Positions 43,404 to 53,381 of a stretch of 55,440 nucleotides of DNA are shown here, in pieces (the first letter of the stretch is position 1; each line of letters opens with the position of its first letter). The notes under the pieces are model-generated. The model was not told the DNA's origin, searched no databases, and worked only from the letters and a program-made list of their open reading frames with translations. Source of the DNA: an uncultured Pelagibacteraceae bacterium. Its GTDB lineage: Bacteria; Pseudomonadota; Alphaproteobacteria; Pelagibacterales; Pelagibacteraceae. The position numbers and the translations under genes were made by a program. The stretch lies in assembly GCA_902574705.1 (NCBI GenBank), contig CACGOM010000008.1:1-55440 (forward strand). Direction: 5' to 3'.

Positions 43404-44473
43404 GTTTCTGGTCTTAAGCGTTGTCTAAGCTCATCAATAGGTTTCAAACTATTTCCCACTTGATAATGCCAATAGGTCCAACCATTACAGCTTTCAGCTC
43501 CTAATATTTGAGCTGCAACTTTGTGAATAGAACCTTCATTTTGTTTGTGTTTGATACTTCCGTCAATCATTACTTTTGCAAAAACTTTCTTTTTTTGATC
43601 ATAAATTTCTGTTCCAGGTTTAATTACTCCTAATTCAATTAATGAACCAAAAGGTATTCTAGGTTTTGCTTTATTATTTTGAACTACATCTAAAAACTCA
43701 TCTTTAATTATATGGGTATTTTTTAATCTTTTGTTTGCAGCCTCAAAATATTTTTTTTCTTTTTCTATACCAAAATAGGATCGTCCTAATTTTTTTGAAA
43801 CTACAGCAGTTGTCCCCGACCCTAAAAAAGGATCTAAAATAAAATCATTTTTATTTGAAGATGCCAATACTATTCTATGCAGTAATGCCTCTGGCTTTTG
43901 AGTTGAATGAACTTTTGTTCCATTATCTTTAAGCCTTTCTTTTCCATTGCATATCGGTAAGTTCCATGTAGATCTCATTTGCAAATCATCATTAAAAGAT
44001 TTCATTGATTGATAATTGAAAGTGTATTTAGATTTTTTATTTTTTGATGCCCAAATTAATGTTTCATGAGCATTTGTAAATCTGGTGCCTCTGAAATTCG
44101 GCATTGGGTTATTTTTATTCCAGATTACATCATTTAAAATCCAAAAACCAAGGTCTTGAATTATTTTACCGACTCTAAAAATATTATGATAGCTGCCTAT
44201 TACCCAAATCGATCCATCCTTTTTTAATATTCTTTTACATTGTTCTAACCATTCATAAGTAAATTTGTCATAAGATTGAAAACTTTCAAATTGGTCCCAT
44301 TTATCATTAACAGCATTAACTTTTGATCTATCTGGCCGGATTAAGCTATTTTGTAATTGTAAATTATATGGTGGATCAGCAAAAATTAGATCAAATGTTT
44401 CATTAGGAATCTTTTTTAGTTCTTTTAAGCTATCGCCATTAATAATTTTATTGTTTAAATTTTTTGTAATCAT
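43400..44473 (-). CDS. ccrM: Cell-cycle adenine DNA methyltransferase CcrM (GANTC)
   Basis: CcrM methylates adenine in GANTC, usually late in replication, and acts as a cell-cycle clock in alphaproteobacteria. The 357 residues are of the beta class: motif IV DPPYNLQL at 33-40 comes before the SAM-binding DPFLGSGTTAV at 214-224. The C-terminal domain (about 270-357) has HKVAAQILGAESCNGWTYWHY and ends SLKPIDELRQRLRP, the RAMA-type DNA-reading domain of this family. The 81-bp upstream gap is dense in GANTC sites. A second RAMA-like domain is in the island nuclease. Confidence 0.93.
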   Translation of the reverse strand: MITKNLNNKIINGDSLKELKKIPNETFDLIFADPPYNLQLQNSLIRPDRSKVNAVNDKWDQFESFQSYDKFTYEWLEQCKRILKKDGSIWVIGSYHNIFRVGKIIQDLGFWILNDVIWNKNNPMPNFRGTRFTNAHETLIWASKNKKSKYTFNYQSMKSFNDDLQMRSTWNLPICNGKERLKDNGTKVHSTQKPEALLHRIVLASSNKNDFILDPFLGSGTTAVVSKKLGRSYFGIEKEKKYFEAANKRLKNTHIIKDEFLDVVQNNKAKPRIPFGSLIELGVIKPGTEIYDQKKKVFAKVMIDGSIKHKQNEGSIHKVAAQILGAESCNGWTYWHYQVGNSLKPIDELRQRLRPET

Positions 44474-44490
44474 TTTTAAAAAATTAATTA

Positions 44491-44567
44491 GACTCCAGCC
44501 AAGATTCTACGTCAACCAGAGATTGAAATAAATGGACTCTTCTTGTTATATGATTTAGTTTGGACTC
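44491..44567. promoter_or_regulatory. Four GANTC sites before ccrM
   Basis: GACTC at 44491-44495, GATTC at 44503-44507, GACTC at 44535-44539 and GACTC at 44563-44567 lie in 77 bp directly upstream of ccrM. Each is a substrate for CcrM, so methylation state could feed back on the gene, as known for Caulobacter ccrM. By eye this is much denser than the genome average for an AT-rich sequence. Confidence 0.6.
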
Positions 44568-45127
44568 AAGATGTTGTGTATTGGACCGAAGGTTTTTCGA
44601 TGATGTTTGGTTATTCCAAATTTCTTAATGGCTTTTAAATGCTGTTTAGTTCCGTATCCCGCATTTTTATCCCAAGCATATTTTTTAAAATTTTTTGACA
44701 TTTTTGTAATTAGTTTATCCCTTGCAACCTTTGCAATTATTGATGCTGCAGAAATTTCTGAAATTTTTTGGTCACCTTTAATTACAAACTTAAGATTGTA
44801 ACCACTTAAGTTCGGTAACTTATTTCCATCTATTAAGGTTATTGAGGGTTTTAATTTTAACTTTTTAATAGATCTTTTCATTGCTAATAAACTTGCATTT
44901 AAAATATTTAATTTTTCAATTTCTTTTGTTGAGGCTGAGCCAATACTCCAGATGGAGTTTTTTTTAATATATTTTTCTAGATCATCTCTTTTTTCCTTTG
45001 AAAGCTGTTTAGAGTCTTTTATTTTATTTTTATCAATTTTTTTTTTGAATATCACAGCTGCAGCAAAAACTGGGCCAACTAGACTTCCTCTTCCTACTTC
45101 ATCTACTCCAGCAATAATTTTTTTCAT
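44555..45127 (-). CDS. rnhB: Ribonuclease HII
   Basis: RNase HII removes single ribonucleotides and hybrid RNA. The 190-residue protein shows the family signature IIAGVDEVGRGSLVGPVFAAAV (about 3-24, catalytic Asp-Glu), the later Asp in TLIDGNKLP (about 97-105) and KVARDKLI (about 133-140). With rnhA at 28.6 kb, both RNase H types are in this window. It overlaps the uracil-DNA glycosylase gene by one base (TAATG). Confidence 0.95.
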   Translation of the reverse strand: MKKIIAGVDEVGRGSLVGPVFAAAVIFKKKIDKNKIKDSKQLSKEKRDDLEKYIKKNSIWSIGSASTKEIEKLNILNASLLAMKRSIKKLKLKPSITLIDGNKLPNLSGYNLKFVIKGDQKISEISAASIIAKVARDKLITKMSKNFKKYAWDKNAGYGTKQHLKAIKKFGITKHHRKTFGPIHNILSPN

Positions 45128-45831
45128 TATATGGTTATTTTTAGATCATCTAGTTTTTTTCTAATTGTCTTAAGATCACTCCAGGAATATTTTTTTTGGT
45201 CTGGCTGCCTTAACAGATAAGCTGGATGAAAAGTTAAAATTGTCTGATATGTTTTTTGATTAACAATTAATTCTTTCCATTTTCCTCTCTCTTTAGAAAT
45301 TTTCAAGGTTTGTCCAAATAGAGCCTCCATAGCAGTGCTTCCCATAAGTATTAATATTTTAGGATCAATTATATTTATATGTTCTCTTAAATATAAAGCA
45401 TATCTATTTATCTCTGAGGTTTCTGGCTTTCTATTATTTGGCGGTCTAAAGTTTACTACATTAGTTATATAAACTTTAGGTCTTTTAATATTAATTGCAT
45501 CTAGCATTTTATTTAGAAGTAAACCAGCATCTCCAACGAAAGGTTTTCCTACTTCGTCTTCTTTCTGACCAGGACCTTCACCTATAATCATTACCGGGCT
45601 TTCAGGATTACCATCACTGAATACTATTTGTTTCGCGTTTTCTTTTAGTTCACAATTAGAAATTTCTGAAATTTTTGTCTTTAATTTTTCTAGTAAAGAT
45701 TGTCTATCTTTTAAACTAGGCTTATTAAAACTTCTTTTTATAGGCTGATTTTCATAAACATATTCAATTTCAAATAAATCTTTAGCATCCTTAAGAATAT
45801 TGTAGTTTTGATTTTTATGTTCTATTTCCAT
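45127..45831 (-). CDS. Uracil-DNA glycosylase, family 4/5-like
   Basis: The enzyme starts base-excision repair by removing uracil from DNA. The 234 residues contain a single-cysteine region NCELKENAKQIVFSDGNPESPVMIIGEGPGQKEDEVGKPFVGDAG (about 56-101), a VNFRPPNNRKPE segment and the late TFHPAYLLRQPDQK (about 199-212), the family-4 pattern. The GEGPGQxEDxxGxPF motif holds the catalytic region. Only one of the usual iron-sulfur cysteines is obvious here. The gene is divergent from the TPR gene with 11 bp between start codons. Confidence 0.88.
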   Translation of the reverse strand: MEIEHKNQNYNILKDAKDLFEIEYVYENQPIKRSFNKPSLKDRQSLLEKLKTKISEISNCELKENAKQIVFSDGNPESPVMIIGEGPGQKEDEVGKPFVGDAGLLLNKMLDAINIKRPKVYITNVVNFRPPNNRKPETSEINRYALYLREHINIIDPKILILMGSTAMEALFGQTLKISKERGKWKELIVNQKTYQTILTFHPAYLLRQPDQKKYSWSDLKTIRKKLDDLKITI

Positions 45832-45842
45832 ATATTAAAATT

Positions 45843-47501
45843 ATGTTTCTTAAAATTCTAAAAGTTTTAATTATATCCTCTATCTTTTTATATCATTCAT
45901 TAGCTTATTCAAAAACTGTAGAAAATAAAAATTTCAACCATAGATATTTATCCAATTATTTTTCTGCTCTGGTATCACATAAAAATGGTGATAATAATTT
46001 AGCAATAAAATATTTTGGCAAAACAAAAAGTATACTTAGAGATTATCCTAATTATTTTGATCAATATATTAAAAGTCTTGTTTTGAGTGGAAACATAAAC
46101 GAGGCTATCAATCAAATTAAATTTTTTAAATCAAATAATAAAGTTGATAACTTTCAAACAACTTTATTATTAATTGTGGATGGATTTAAAAAAAATAATT
46201 TTAAACAAATAAATAATCAATTAACTAATATGAATAGGGTATTAATCCCGAGTACATACGAGCAAATTATTTTTCAAATTTTAAAGTCTTATAATGATTT
46301 ATTTATGACAAAAAAAATTTCTGAAATAGAAAATTATGGTCAATTAAGTAAAATTCTTTTAGCTTTTCAATATTGTTATTTAGACAACGAAGAAACCAAT
46401 AAATACTTTGCTGACTTAATAAATGTAGATGGTGTAGACTATTCAAGATATCTATTTTTTTATTTATCAAATTTAATTAATAATAAAGAATTTGAATTAG
46501 TTAAAAAAATATCCTTAAAAATAGAACCTATTACCAGTACTCTTTTAATATTACAGTCTAAAAGCTGGATCGATCAATCAAATTTTGAAAATTTCTCAAA
46601 AATTTTTTCTTGTAAATCTGAAAATGATATTTTAGCTGAAATATTTTTTTTACTTGCAAATCTTTATTCTTCTCAAGAGGATTATGAAGCTTCTAATTTT
46701 TATTTAAACATTTCTAATTATCTAAATCCGAAATTTAAATTTAATTTGTCTTTAGTTTCTGAAAATTATGATTTAATGAATAAAAAAATAGAGTTAGAAA
46801 AAATATTAAAAAATTTTAACGAAAAAGACGGAATTTATTATTGGTATAGAATTAAAAAAGAAGGAAAAGAATTATCTTTAATTTTTTTAGAATCAAATAT
46901 TAAAAATTTAAAAAATAAAGATTCAAAGATATATTTTGATCTAGGAAATATTTACAAGAGTTTTAAAGAATATGAAAAGTCAATTGAAAATTACAACATA
47001 GCTCTTAAAAAGATAAGTAAAGAATCCGACTCTTATGCAGATATTCTTTATAGAAGAGGAGGAAGCTATGAGCGAATGCAGGCTTATGAAAAAGCTGATA
47101 AGGATTTACAATTATCATTGGAATTGAGTCCTAATCAACCTTATGTACTAAATTATTTAGCATACAGTTGGTTAGAGAGAAAAATAAAAATTAATGAGTC
47201 AATGGAAATGTTATTAAAAGCATATAATCAAAGACAAGATGATCCCTATATTATTGACTCAGTAGGGTGGGCTTATTATTTAACCGAAGATTATTTATCT
47301 GCAGAAAGATATTTAAAAAATGCATTATTAATTATGCCGGAAGATCCAATTGTAAATGACCATTATGGTGATGTACTCTGGAAATTAAATATGAAATTAC
47401 AAGCAAATTATTATTGGAGGGCGGCACTATCTTCAAATGAAGCAGAAGAGAGTTTAAAACATGATATTAGTAATAAATTAATATTTGGATTAAAAAATTA
47501 G
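45843..47501 (+). CDS. Exported TPR-repeat protein
   Basis: The 552-residue protein has a signal peptide (about 1-22) and then many helical TPR-like repeats. They are clearest in the last third: KIYFDLGNIYKSFKEYEKSIENYNIAL (about 360-386), ADILYRRGGSYERMQAYEKADKDLQLSLELSPNQPYVLNYLAYSWL (about 399-444) and DSVGWAYYLTEDYLSAERYLKNALLIMPEDPIVNDHYGDVLW (about 477-518). Alphaproteobacteria often have such a gene next to ispE. It probably scaffolds envelope proteins; the partner is unknown. It is followed by ispE after 5 nt. Confidence 0.85.
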   Translation: MFLKILKVLIISSIFLYHSLAYSKTVENKNFNHRYLSNYFSALVSHKNGDNNLAIKYFGKTKSILRDYPNYFDQYIKSLVLSGNINEAINQIKFFKSNNKVDNFQTTLLLIVDGFKKNNFKQINNQLTNMNRVLIPSTYEQIIFQILKSYNDLFMTKKISEIENYGQLSKILLAFQYCYLDNEETNKYFADLINVDGVDYSRYLFFYLSNLINNKEFELVKKISLKIEPITSTLLILQSKSWIDQSNFENFSKIFSCKSENDILAEIFFLLANLYSSQEDYEASNFYLNISNYLNPKFKFNLSLVSENYDLMNKKIELEKILKNFNEKDGIYYWYRIKKEGKELSLIFLESNIKNLKNKDSKIYFDLGNIYKSFKEYEKSIENYNIALKKISKESDSYADILYRRGGSYERMQAYEKADKDLQLSLELSPNQPYVLNYLAYSWLERKIKINESMEMLLKAYNQRQDDPYIIDSVGWAYYLTEDYLSAERYLKNALLIMPEDPIVNDHYGDVLWKLNMKLQANYYWRAALSSNEAEESLKHDISNKLIFGLKN

Positions 47502-47506
47502 TTTTG

Positions 47507-48343
47507 ATGAAAAGCAAACTATTAAAATCTTATGCAAAAATTAATCTGTCATTAGATATTTTGGGACGAAATAAAAATAATTTACATAATATACAAAGTA
47601 TAATTTCTTTCATAAACTTACACGACAGAATTTTTATAAAAAACATAAAAAGCAAAAAACATATTATTAAATTTAACGGTCTTTTTTCAAAAAACCTCAA
47701 GAATAATACTATTTTAAAATTGATACGCATCTTAGATAAAAAAAAATTATTAAAAAACAAATATAAAATTCAAGTTACAAAAAATATTCCACAAAAATCT
47801 GGTCTTGGAGGCGGCTCTATGAACGCGGCAACTATATTAGTATATCTTTTGAGAAGGGAGCAAATCTATTTGCAAGAAAATGAAATTTTAAGTATTTGCA
47901 ATCAAATTGGCTCAGACGTAATGCTTGGTTTAGCTCCAAAAAATTTGATTTTAAAAAATAATGTTATTAAAAAGTTTAATAATAAGCTGGGTTTGCATAC
48001 AGTTTTAATTAAACCTAAAATAGGCTGTTCAACTAAGAAAATATATGGAAAATTCAAAATTTTTTCTAAAAATAGAATAAAATTATCTAAAGGATCATTT
48101 AAAATACAATCACTTCAAAATGCTCAAAATGATTTAGAAAAACCAGCATTTAAACTTTATCCAATTTTAAGAAAATTGAAGACTTATTTATTATCTATTG
48201 AACAAGTCAAATTTGTAAGAATGACGGGCTCTGGATCAGCTATTGTTGCTTATTTTTCAAACAAAAAATCTGCTAAAAATGCGTTAAAATTATTAAAGAC
48301 AAAGTTTAAAAATTATTGGAGTATTTTATCAAAAACTATATAA
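47507..48343 (+). CDS. ispE: 4-diphosphocytidyl-2-C-methyl-D-erythritol kinase
   Basis: IspE is the ATP-dependent GHMP kinase of the MEP pathway. The 278 residues start MKSKLLKSYAKINLSLDILG and carry the GHMP loop PQKSGLGGGSMNAATIL (about 93-109) and the MTGSGSAIVAYF motif (about 239-250). I prefer ATG at 47507 over the TTG one codon before. Together with ispH in this window it supplies IPP for the carotenoid, quinone and heme O routes. A run of nine T follows the gene but has no real stem. Confidence 0.93.
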   Translation: MKSKLLKSYAKINLSLDILGRNKNNLHNIQSIISFINLHDRIFIKNIKSKKHIIKFNGLFSKNLKNNTILKLIRILDKKKLLKNKYKIQVTKNIPQKSGLGGGSMNAATILVYLLRREQIYLQENEILSICNQIGSDVMLGLAPKNLILKNNVIKKFNNKLGLHTVLIKPKIGCSTKKIYGKFKIFSKNRIKLSKGSFKIQSLQNAQNDLEKPAFKLYPILRKLKTYLLSIEQVKFVRMTGSGSAIVAYFSNKKSAKNALKLLKTKFKNYWSILSKTI

Positions 48344-48376
48344 AGCTTTTTTTTTGTGATATATCAAAAATAATTT

Positions 48377-48451
48377 TGGGGCGTAGCCAAGTGGTAAGGC
48401 AGCGGTTTTTGGTACCGCCATTCCTAGGTTCGAATCCTAGCGCCCCAGCCA
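48377..48451 (+). tRNA. trnQ: tRNA-Gln (anticodon TTG), CCA encoded
   Basis: The cloverleaf folds fully: acceptor TGGGGCG with CGCCCCA, D-stem GCC/GGC, anticodon stem GCGGT/ACCGC around the loop TTTTGGT (anticodon TTG, glutamine), and T-stem CCTAG/CTAGG around TTCGAAT. The discriminator base is G and the terminal CCA is encoded (48449-48451). The cca gene starts only 3 nt later, so the tRNA and that mRNA are almost certainly one transcript. Confidence 0.97.
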
Positions 48452-48454
48452 GTT

Positions 48455-49738
48455 ATGATTAAATTTTTAAAAAATTTACTTAAATCAAAAAACAATACAT
48501 TTATAGGTAAAGCTAATTTTCAAAAATTTATTTCAAGTAACGAGATACAGCAATTATTTGAGTCATTTAATTCTTACTCCAATGAAGCAGAAATCCGTTT
48601 TGTTGGAGGTTGTGTAAGAAAATTAATTGTTGATGAAGAAGTTGATGATATTGATTTATCAACAAATCTCAAACCACAAGATATAATTGAAGTATTAAAG
48701 AAAAATAATATTAACTTTCATGAAACAGGAATTAATCATGGCACAATCACAGCAGTTGTTAACAAAAAAATTTTTGAAATAACCTCTCTAAGAAAAGATA
48801 TAAAAACTGACGGCAGACACGCCCAAGTGGAGTATACAAACGACTGGCTAGAAGATGCATCTAGAAGAGACTTCACTATAAATGCTATTTATTTAGATAA
48901 ACATGGAAACCTCTTCGATCCATTTAATGGAAAAAAAGATTTAATAGATGGTTCAATTAATTTTATTGGTGATCCAACAAAAAGAATAAAAGAGGATTAC
49001 CTAAGAATTTTGAGATATATAAGATTTTTCTTAGGGTACAGTAAAAAACAACATAACAAAAATGTTTTTAAAATAATAAAACAAAATCTGATTGGCTTAA
49101 TACATGTATCAAAGAACAGGCAACTACAAGAATTAAAAAAGATTATCTCTATTAAAAATTTTAATAAAATAAATTCTGATAAGGTATCTAAGGAGCTATT
49201 TTTATTAATTTTCCCAGAACTCAAGCACATTAGCAGAATAGCAAAGCTGGATAATATTAGTTCTAAAATTTTAGCTGAGAAAAAGTTTGAATTTATTATT
49301 TCTTTATTTTTAATTGATAAAAGTGAAGATTGTGACTATTTTATTTATAAATATAACCTATCCAATAAAGAAAAAGATAAAATTAATTTTTTAAAATCAA
49401 TATTTACTCAAGAGCTTAAAAAAGATTATTTTACTAGAGAAAATTTGTTAAAAGTTATTTTTAAACATGGAAAAGAAAATCTAATTGATATTTTAGACTT
49501 CAAAATTTTAACAAGCCTTAAAAATAAAAATATTTTTATCGATTTAAAAAATTTTTTTACTAATTTTGAAATACCAGTTATGCCAGTCAAAGCTAAAGAT
49601 TTAAAAGATAAATTTAATTTAAAAGAGGGCAAGTTATTAGGGTCAATTTTAAATGAAATAGAGGAACAATGGACAAATAACAACTTTGAAATATCAAATG
49701 ATCAAATTGAAATTATAGTTAAATCTAAACGTACTTAA
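48455..49738 (+). CDS. cca: CCA tRNA nucleotidyltransferase / poly(A) polymerase family
   Basis: This enzyme builds or repairs the CCA end of tRNAs. The 427 residues show [26 protein letters not shown] (about 45-70, with the catalytic DxD), [37 protein letters not shown] (about 112-148) and [16 protein letters not shown] (about 175-190), the class II family signatures. A C-terminal helical domain follows. The ATG lies 3 nt after the tRNA-Gln CCA, so no Shine-Dalgarno can exist outside the tRNA; processing would leave a leaderless message. The 3' end overlaps greA by 14 nt. Confidence 0.93.
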   Translation: MIKFLKNLLKSKNNTFIGKANFQKFISSNEIQQLFESFNSYSNEAEIRFVGGCVRKLIVDEEVDDIDLSTNLKPQDIIEVLKKNNINFHETGINHGTITAVVNKKIFEITSLRKDIKTDGRHAQVEYTNDWLEDASRRDFTINAIYLDKHGNLFDPFNGKKDLIDGSINFIGDPTKRIKEDYLRILRYIRFFLGYSKKQHNKNVFKIIKQNLIGLIHVSKNRQLQELKKIISIKNFNKINSDKVSKELFLLIFPELKHISRIAKLDNISSKILAEKKFEFIISLFLIDKSEDCDYFIYKYNLSNKEKDKINFLKSIFTQELKKDYFTRENLLKVIFKHGKENLIDILDFKILTSLKNKNIFIDLKNFFTNFEIPVMPVKAKDLKDKFNLKEGKLLGSILNEIEEQWTNNNFEISNDQIEIIVKSKRT

Positions 49739-50201
49739 CGTCGTATATTTCAAAATTTTTTATACCATTTGGTGTTGATATTTCAGCAAGATCATTTTTA
49801 TTTTTTCCAATTAATCCTTTTCCAATTGGTGATTTAAAATAAATTAATTTTTGCTTAAGATCTGCTTCATCTTTACCAACTATTTTATATATAATTTTTT
49901 CATTAGTATCCAAATTTTTTAAATATACTGTTGAACCAAATATAACTTTCCCATCGTTATCTAATTTTGTTACATCAACAACATTTGCAGTAGCAATACT
50001 ATTTTCTATTTCTTGAATTCTTCCTTCATTATGAGACTGTTGTTCTTTAGCGGCATGATATTCTGCATTTTCTTTTAGATCACCGTGGGATCTGGCTTCA
50101 GCAATTGCACTAACTATTTCTGGTCTTTTTTTTTCCTTTAAAAATTTTAGTTCCTCTTTTAATTTCTCTAGACCTATAGTTGTAATTGGCTCTTTATCCA
50201 T
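49725..50201 (-). CDS. greA: Transcription elongation factor GreA
   Basis: GreA rescues backtracked RNA polymerase by promoting transcript cleavage. The 158 residues have the N-terminal coiled-coil ([49 protein letters not shown], about 7-55) with the [13 protein letters not shown] tip acidic motif, and the C-terminal FKBP-like domain ending with [15 protein letters not shown]. It is typical in length and shares the strand with hemF upstream. Confidence 0.95.
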   Translation of the reverse strand: MDKEPITTIGLEKLKEELKFLKEKKRPEIVSAIAEARSHGDLKENAEYHAAKEQQSHNEGRIQEIENSIATANVVDVTKLDNDGKVIFGSTVYLKNLDTNEKIIYKIVGKDEADLKQKLIYFKSPIGKGLIGKNKNDLAEISTPNGIKNFEIYDVKYV

Positions 50202-50208
50202 ATCTATT

Positions 50209-51036
50209 TCAATTCCATTTAGCTAAAGGAGGCAAAGACATTAAAATCGCATCTATATTGCCACCCGTTTGTATTCCAAATTTTGTTCCTCTATCATATA
50301 AAAGATTGAACTCAACATATCTTCCTCTTTTTAAGAATTGGGTTTCTTTATCCATTTTAGTCCATTTAATTTTATTTTTTTTATCGATAATTTCATTAAA
50401 TAATTTTATAAATTCTAATCCTACATCTTTTACAAAATTAAAATCTTTATTCCAATTATCTTTTTTATAATCAAAAAATATTCCACCGATGCCCCTCATT
50501 TCTTTTCTATGTGGTAAATAAAAATATTCATCGCACCATTTACTGTAATTTTTAAAATACTTTTTGTTATGTCTATCACACATAGTTTTAAGATTTTTAT
50601 TAAGCCATTTTTTTAATTTATTATCTTTAAAACAGGGAGTTACATCCATACCCCCTCCAAACCATCCATGATTGGTTATTATATATCGAGTATTGAAATG
50701 CATAGCAGGCACATGAGGGTTACGCATATGCATTACAATAGAGACACCAGTCGCCCAAAATTTTGTATTTTCTTTAGTTCCTGGAATTTTACCTTTTAGT
50801 TCATTAGGAAATTTTCCATATACCTCAGAAAAATTTACTCCGACTTTATCAAAAATTTTTCCATTTTTTAATAACTTAGATACTCCACCACCTTCATTTT
50901 TTTTTTTATTTCGTAACCAGTTTTTGCTTTTAAATAAAACTTTATTATTTTCAATCTCTTCAATATTTTTACAAATAATTATTTGAAGGTTTTTAAACCA
51001 TTGAGTTACAAGCTCTTGTTTTAAATTGATTTTCAT
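50209..51036 (-). CDS. hemF: Oxygen-dependent coproporphyrinogen III oxidase
   Basis: HemF converts coproporphyrinogen III into protoporphyrinogen IX with oxygen, in heme synthesis. The 275 residues show the family patches [21 protein letters not shown] (about 94-114), [12 protein letters not shown] (about 122-133) and the C-terminal [29 protein letters not shown] (about 242-270). The oxygen-dependent form fits the aerobic respiratory genes in this window. It lies 7 nt from greA and 2 nt from trmL. Confidence 0.96.
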   Translation of the reverse strand: MKINLKQELVTQWFKNLQIIICKNIEEIENNKVLFKSKNWLRNKKKNEGGGVSKLLKNGKIFDKVGVNFSEVYGKFPNELKGKIPGTKENTKFWATGVSIVMHMRNPHVPAMHFNTRYIITNHGWFGGGMDVTPCFKDNKLKKWLNKNLKTMCDRHNKKYFKNYSKWCDEYFYLPHRKEMRGIGGIFFDYKKDNWNKDFNFVKDVGLEFIKLFNEIIDKKNKIKWTKMDKETQFLKRGRYVEFNLLYDRGTKFGIQTGGNIDAILMSLPPLAKWN

Positions 51037-51038
51037 TT

Positions 51039-51509
51039 TTAATATATGGTTTGTCTTAATGTTTCTGAAATAATTATAGCTGCTGATGTTGCAAGATTCA
51101 AAGACCTTTTATTTTCTATCATTGGTATTTTAATTTTATAATTAATAGTTTTATGTAAATTATCAGGAACACCATAGCTTTCTCTACCAAATAATAAAGT
51201 ATCATTTTTCTTATATTTAAAATTAGTATAAATTTCTGTTGCCTTAGTTGTTGCTAGAATAATTCTTTGATTTTTCTTAGCTCCCTCAAAATCCTCATAA
51301 CTTTTATAGAATTTAATCGAAGATATATCCATGTAATCCATAACAATTCTTTTAAACCTTGGATCTGATAAAAAAAAGCCACAAGGTTCTATAATTTCAA
51401 GTTTAACGCCAAGACATGAGCATGTCCTAATTATTGCTGCGGTATTTTGAGGTATATCTGGTTGATAAAGGGCTATTTTTGGGCCTATATAACTTGCTTT
51501 ATGTGTCAT
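51039..51509 (-). CDS. trmL: tRNA (cytidine/uridine-2'-O)-methyltransferase TrmL
   Basis: TrmL is a SPOUT enzyme that methylates the wobble ribose of some tRNA-Leu species. The 156-residue protein shows [19 protein letters not shown] (about 12-30), the knot motifs [11 protein letters not shown] (about 110-120) and the late [22 protein letters not shown] (about 133-150). It is divergent from petA. Its start is 31 bp from the longer petA start or 67 bp from the preferred one. Confidence 0.92.
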   Translation of the reverse strand: MTHKASYIGPKIALYQPDIPQNTAAIIRTCSCLGVKLEIIEPCGFFLSDPRFKRIVMDYMDISSIKFYKSYEDFEGAKKNQRIILATTKATEIYTNFKYKKNDTLLFGRESYGVPDNLHKTINYKIKIPMIENKRSLNLATSAAIIISETLRQTIY

Positions 51510-51576
51510 TTCTGCAATAGAAAAATATATTTTTTATTATATGAAATCATGTATTAGTCAAAAGATAAAACATTTA

Positions 51577-52089
51577 ATGTCAGATAAAAAACCAAAAAAT
51601 AGAAGAGATTTTATATTTACAGCAACTGCAGCAGCAGGAGCCGTAGGAGTGGGAGCAGCAGTTTGGCCATTAGTAGACCAAATGAATCCAGATGCATCTG
51701 TAAAAGCTTTAGCAAGTACAGAAGTAGATATTAGCTCAGTTAAACCTGGACAATCAATTACAGTTGTCTGGAGAGGAAAGCCAGTTTTTATTAAAAGAAG
51801 AACCAAAGAAGAAATTGACAAAGCAAGATCAGTATCTTTAGATCAATTAAAACATCCTGAAAAAGATGAAGATAGAGTTAAAAACCCAGAGTGGTTGGTT
51901 ATGCTTGGTATTTGTACACATCTTGGATGTGTTCCTTTATCCGATAAAGGTGAATATGATGGTTGGTTTTGTCCATGTCATGGATCACATTATGATACCT
52001 CTGGAAGAATAAGAAAGGGTCCAGCACCTATAAATATGGAAATTCCAGAGTATGTTTTTTTAAATGAGAGCACAATTAAGATTGGATAA
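51577..52089 (+). CDS. petA: Ubiquinol-cytochrome c reductase Rieske iron-sulfur subunit
   Basis: The Rieske protein carries a [2Fe-2S] cluster that takes electrons from ubiquinol. Counted from the chosen start, it has 170 residues: a twin-arginine signal-anchor [25 protein letters not shown] (about 8-32) and cluster motifs CTHLGC (about 109-114) and CPCHGS (about 130-135). The frame opens at 51541, but [12 protein letters not shown] at 51577 is the usual start in the family, and TATTAT at 51535-51540 looks like the -10 box, which would put transcription start between the two. petB follows after 11 nt. Confidence 0.9.
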   Translation: MSDKKPKNRRDFIFTATAAAGAVGVGAAVWPLVDQMNPDASVKALASTEVDISSVKPGQSITVVWRGKPVFIKRRTKEEIDKARSVSLDQLKHPEKDEDRVKNPEWLVMLGICTHLGCVPLSDKGEYDGWFCPCHGSHYDTSGRIRKGPAPINMEIPEYVFLNESTIKIG

Positions 52090-52100
52090 AAAATATTCAT

Positions 52101-53381
52101 ATGAGCGATAATAATTACACACCAAACTCAAAAATAGGAAAGTGGTTTAACGACAGGTTGCCATTATTAACGCTTGCGAACCATTTAACAGATTATCCAA
52201 CTCCCAAAAATTTAAACTATTGGTGGACATTTGGAGGGATATTAACTTTTTGTCTTATAACGCAAATTATAACAGGACTTGTCTTGGCTATGCATTATAT
52301 TGCTGACACCAAGTTAGCTTTTGCCAGCGTTGAACATATTATGAGAGATGTAAACTACGGATGGTTAATTAGGTACGTTCATGCAAATGGTGCATCAATG
52401 TTTTTCTTAGCAGTTTATATCCATATCTTTAGATCTTTATTTTATGGATCGTATAAATCTCCAAGAGAAATTATTTGGATACTAGGTATAATTATCTATC
52501 TCTTGATGATGGCAGCAGCGTTTATGGGTTATGTTCTTCCTTGGGGTCAAATGAGTTATTGGGGAGCAACAGTTATTACTAATTTGTTTAGTGCAATCCC
52601 ATTTATTGGGGAAGGGATTACGACTTGGCTATGGGGAGGCTACTCAGTTGATAATCCAACTCTAACAAGATTTTATGCCCTTCATTATTTAATTCCATTT
52701 TTAATATTAGGTTTAGTGGTACTTCATATTTGGGCATTACACGTTCCAGGAAATAATAATCCAGCGGGAATTGAAATAAAAAAACCATCTAATGATACTG
52801 TGCCATTCCATCCGTACATAGTAGTAAAGGATGCATTCGCACTATTGCTATTTCTAATAGTATTTGCATTTTTTGTTTTTTATACACCAAATATTTTAGG
52901 ACATGCAGATAATTATATTGAGGCAAATCCACTTGTAACTCCAGCACATATAGTTCCTGAATGGTATTTGCTACCTTTTTATGCAATACTAAGATCAGTG
53001 CCAGACAAATTAATGGGTGTAATTGCAATGTTTTCTGCAATTTTAATTCTAGCAGCTTTACCTTGGCTTGATACTTCTAAGGTTAGATCTGCAATATTTA
53101 GACCGCTTTACAAGCAGTTCTATTGGATCCTTGTGATTGACGTTTTAATTCTAGGTTACGTGGGAGCAATGCCCGCAGAGGGATTGTATTTACTTATAGC
53201 TAGAATAGCTACTGCATATTATTTTATACATTTTTTAATAATTCTTCCAGTTTTGGGTTTAACAGAAAAAACCAATCCAATCCCTTTGAGTATTTCGGAA
53301 CCAGTTTTGGCAGGATCAGCAATGGCAACAAAAAGTTTAGAGAAAGATAAAATTGAAAATAATTTAAAGAGTCTTGGGTGA
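52101..53381 (+). CDS. petB: Cytochrome b of the bc1 complex
   Basis: Cytochrome b holds two b hemes and both quinone sites. The 426-residue protein has eight hydrophobic helices. Heme ligand histidines are seen in [31 protein letters not shown] (about 91-114) and [23 protein letters not shown] (about 196-218); the PEWY quinol-site motif is at about 296-299. A C-terminal extension follows the last helix. It overlaps petC by 4 nt (GTGA). Confidence 0.97.
   Translation: MSDNNYTPNSKIGKWFNDRLPLLTLANHLTDYPTPKNLNYWWTFGGILTFCLITQIITGLVLAMHYIADTKLAFASVEHIMRDVNYGWLIRYVHANGASMFFLAVYIHIFRSLFYGSYKSPREIIWILGIIIYLLMMAAAFMGYVLPWGQMSYWGATVITNLFSAIPFIGEGITTWLWGGYSVDNPTLTRFYALHYLIPFLILGLVVLHIWALHVPGNNNPAGIEIKKPSNDTVPFHPYIVVKDAFALLLFLIVFAFFVFYTPNILGHADNYIEANPLVTPAHIVPEWYLLPFYAILRSVPDKLMGVIAMFSAILILAALPWLDTSKVRSAIFRPLYKQFYWILVIDVLILGYVGAMPAEGLYLLIARIATAYYFIHFLIILPVLGLTEKTNPIPLSISEPVLAGSAMATKSLEKDKIENNLKSLG

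Noticed and set aside
48344-48376. Intrinsic terminator after ispE
   Set aside because: There is a run of nine T, but the only preceding symmetry is AAAGCTTT, which cannot form a hairpin with a loop and merges with the T-run.
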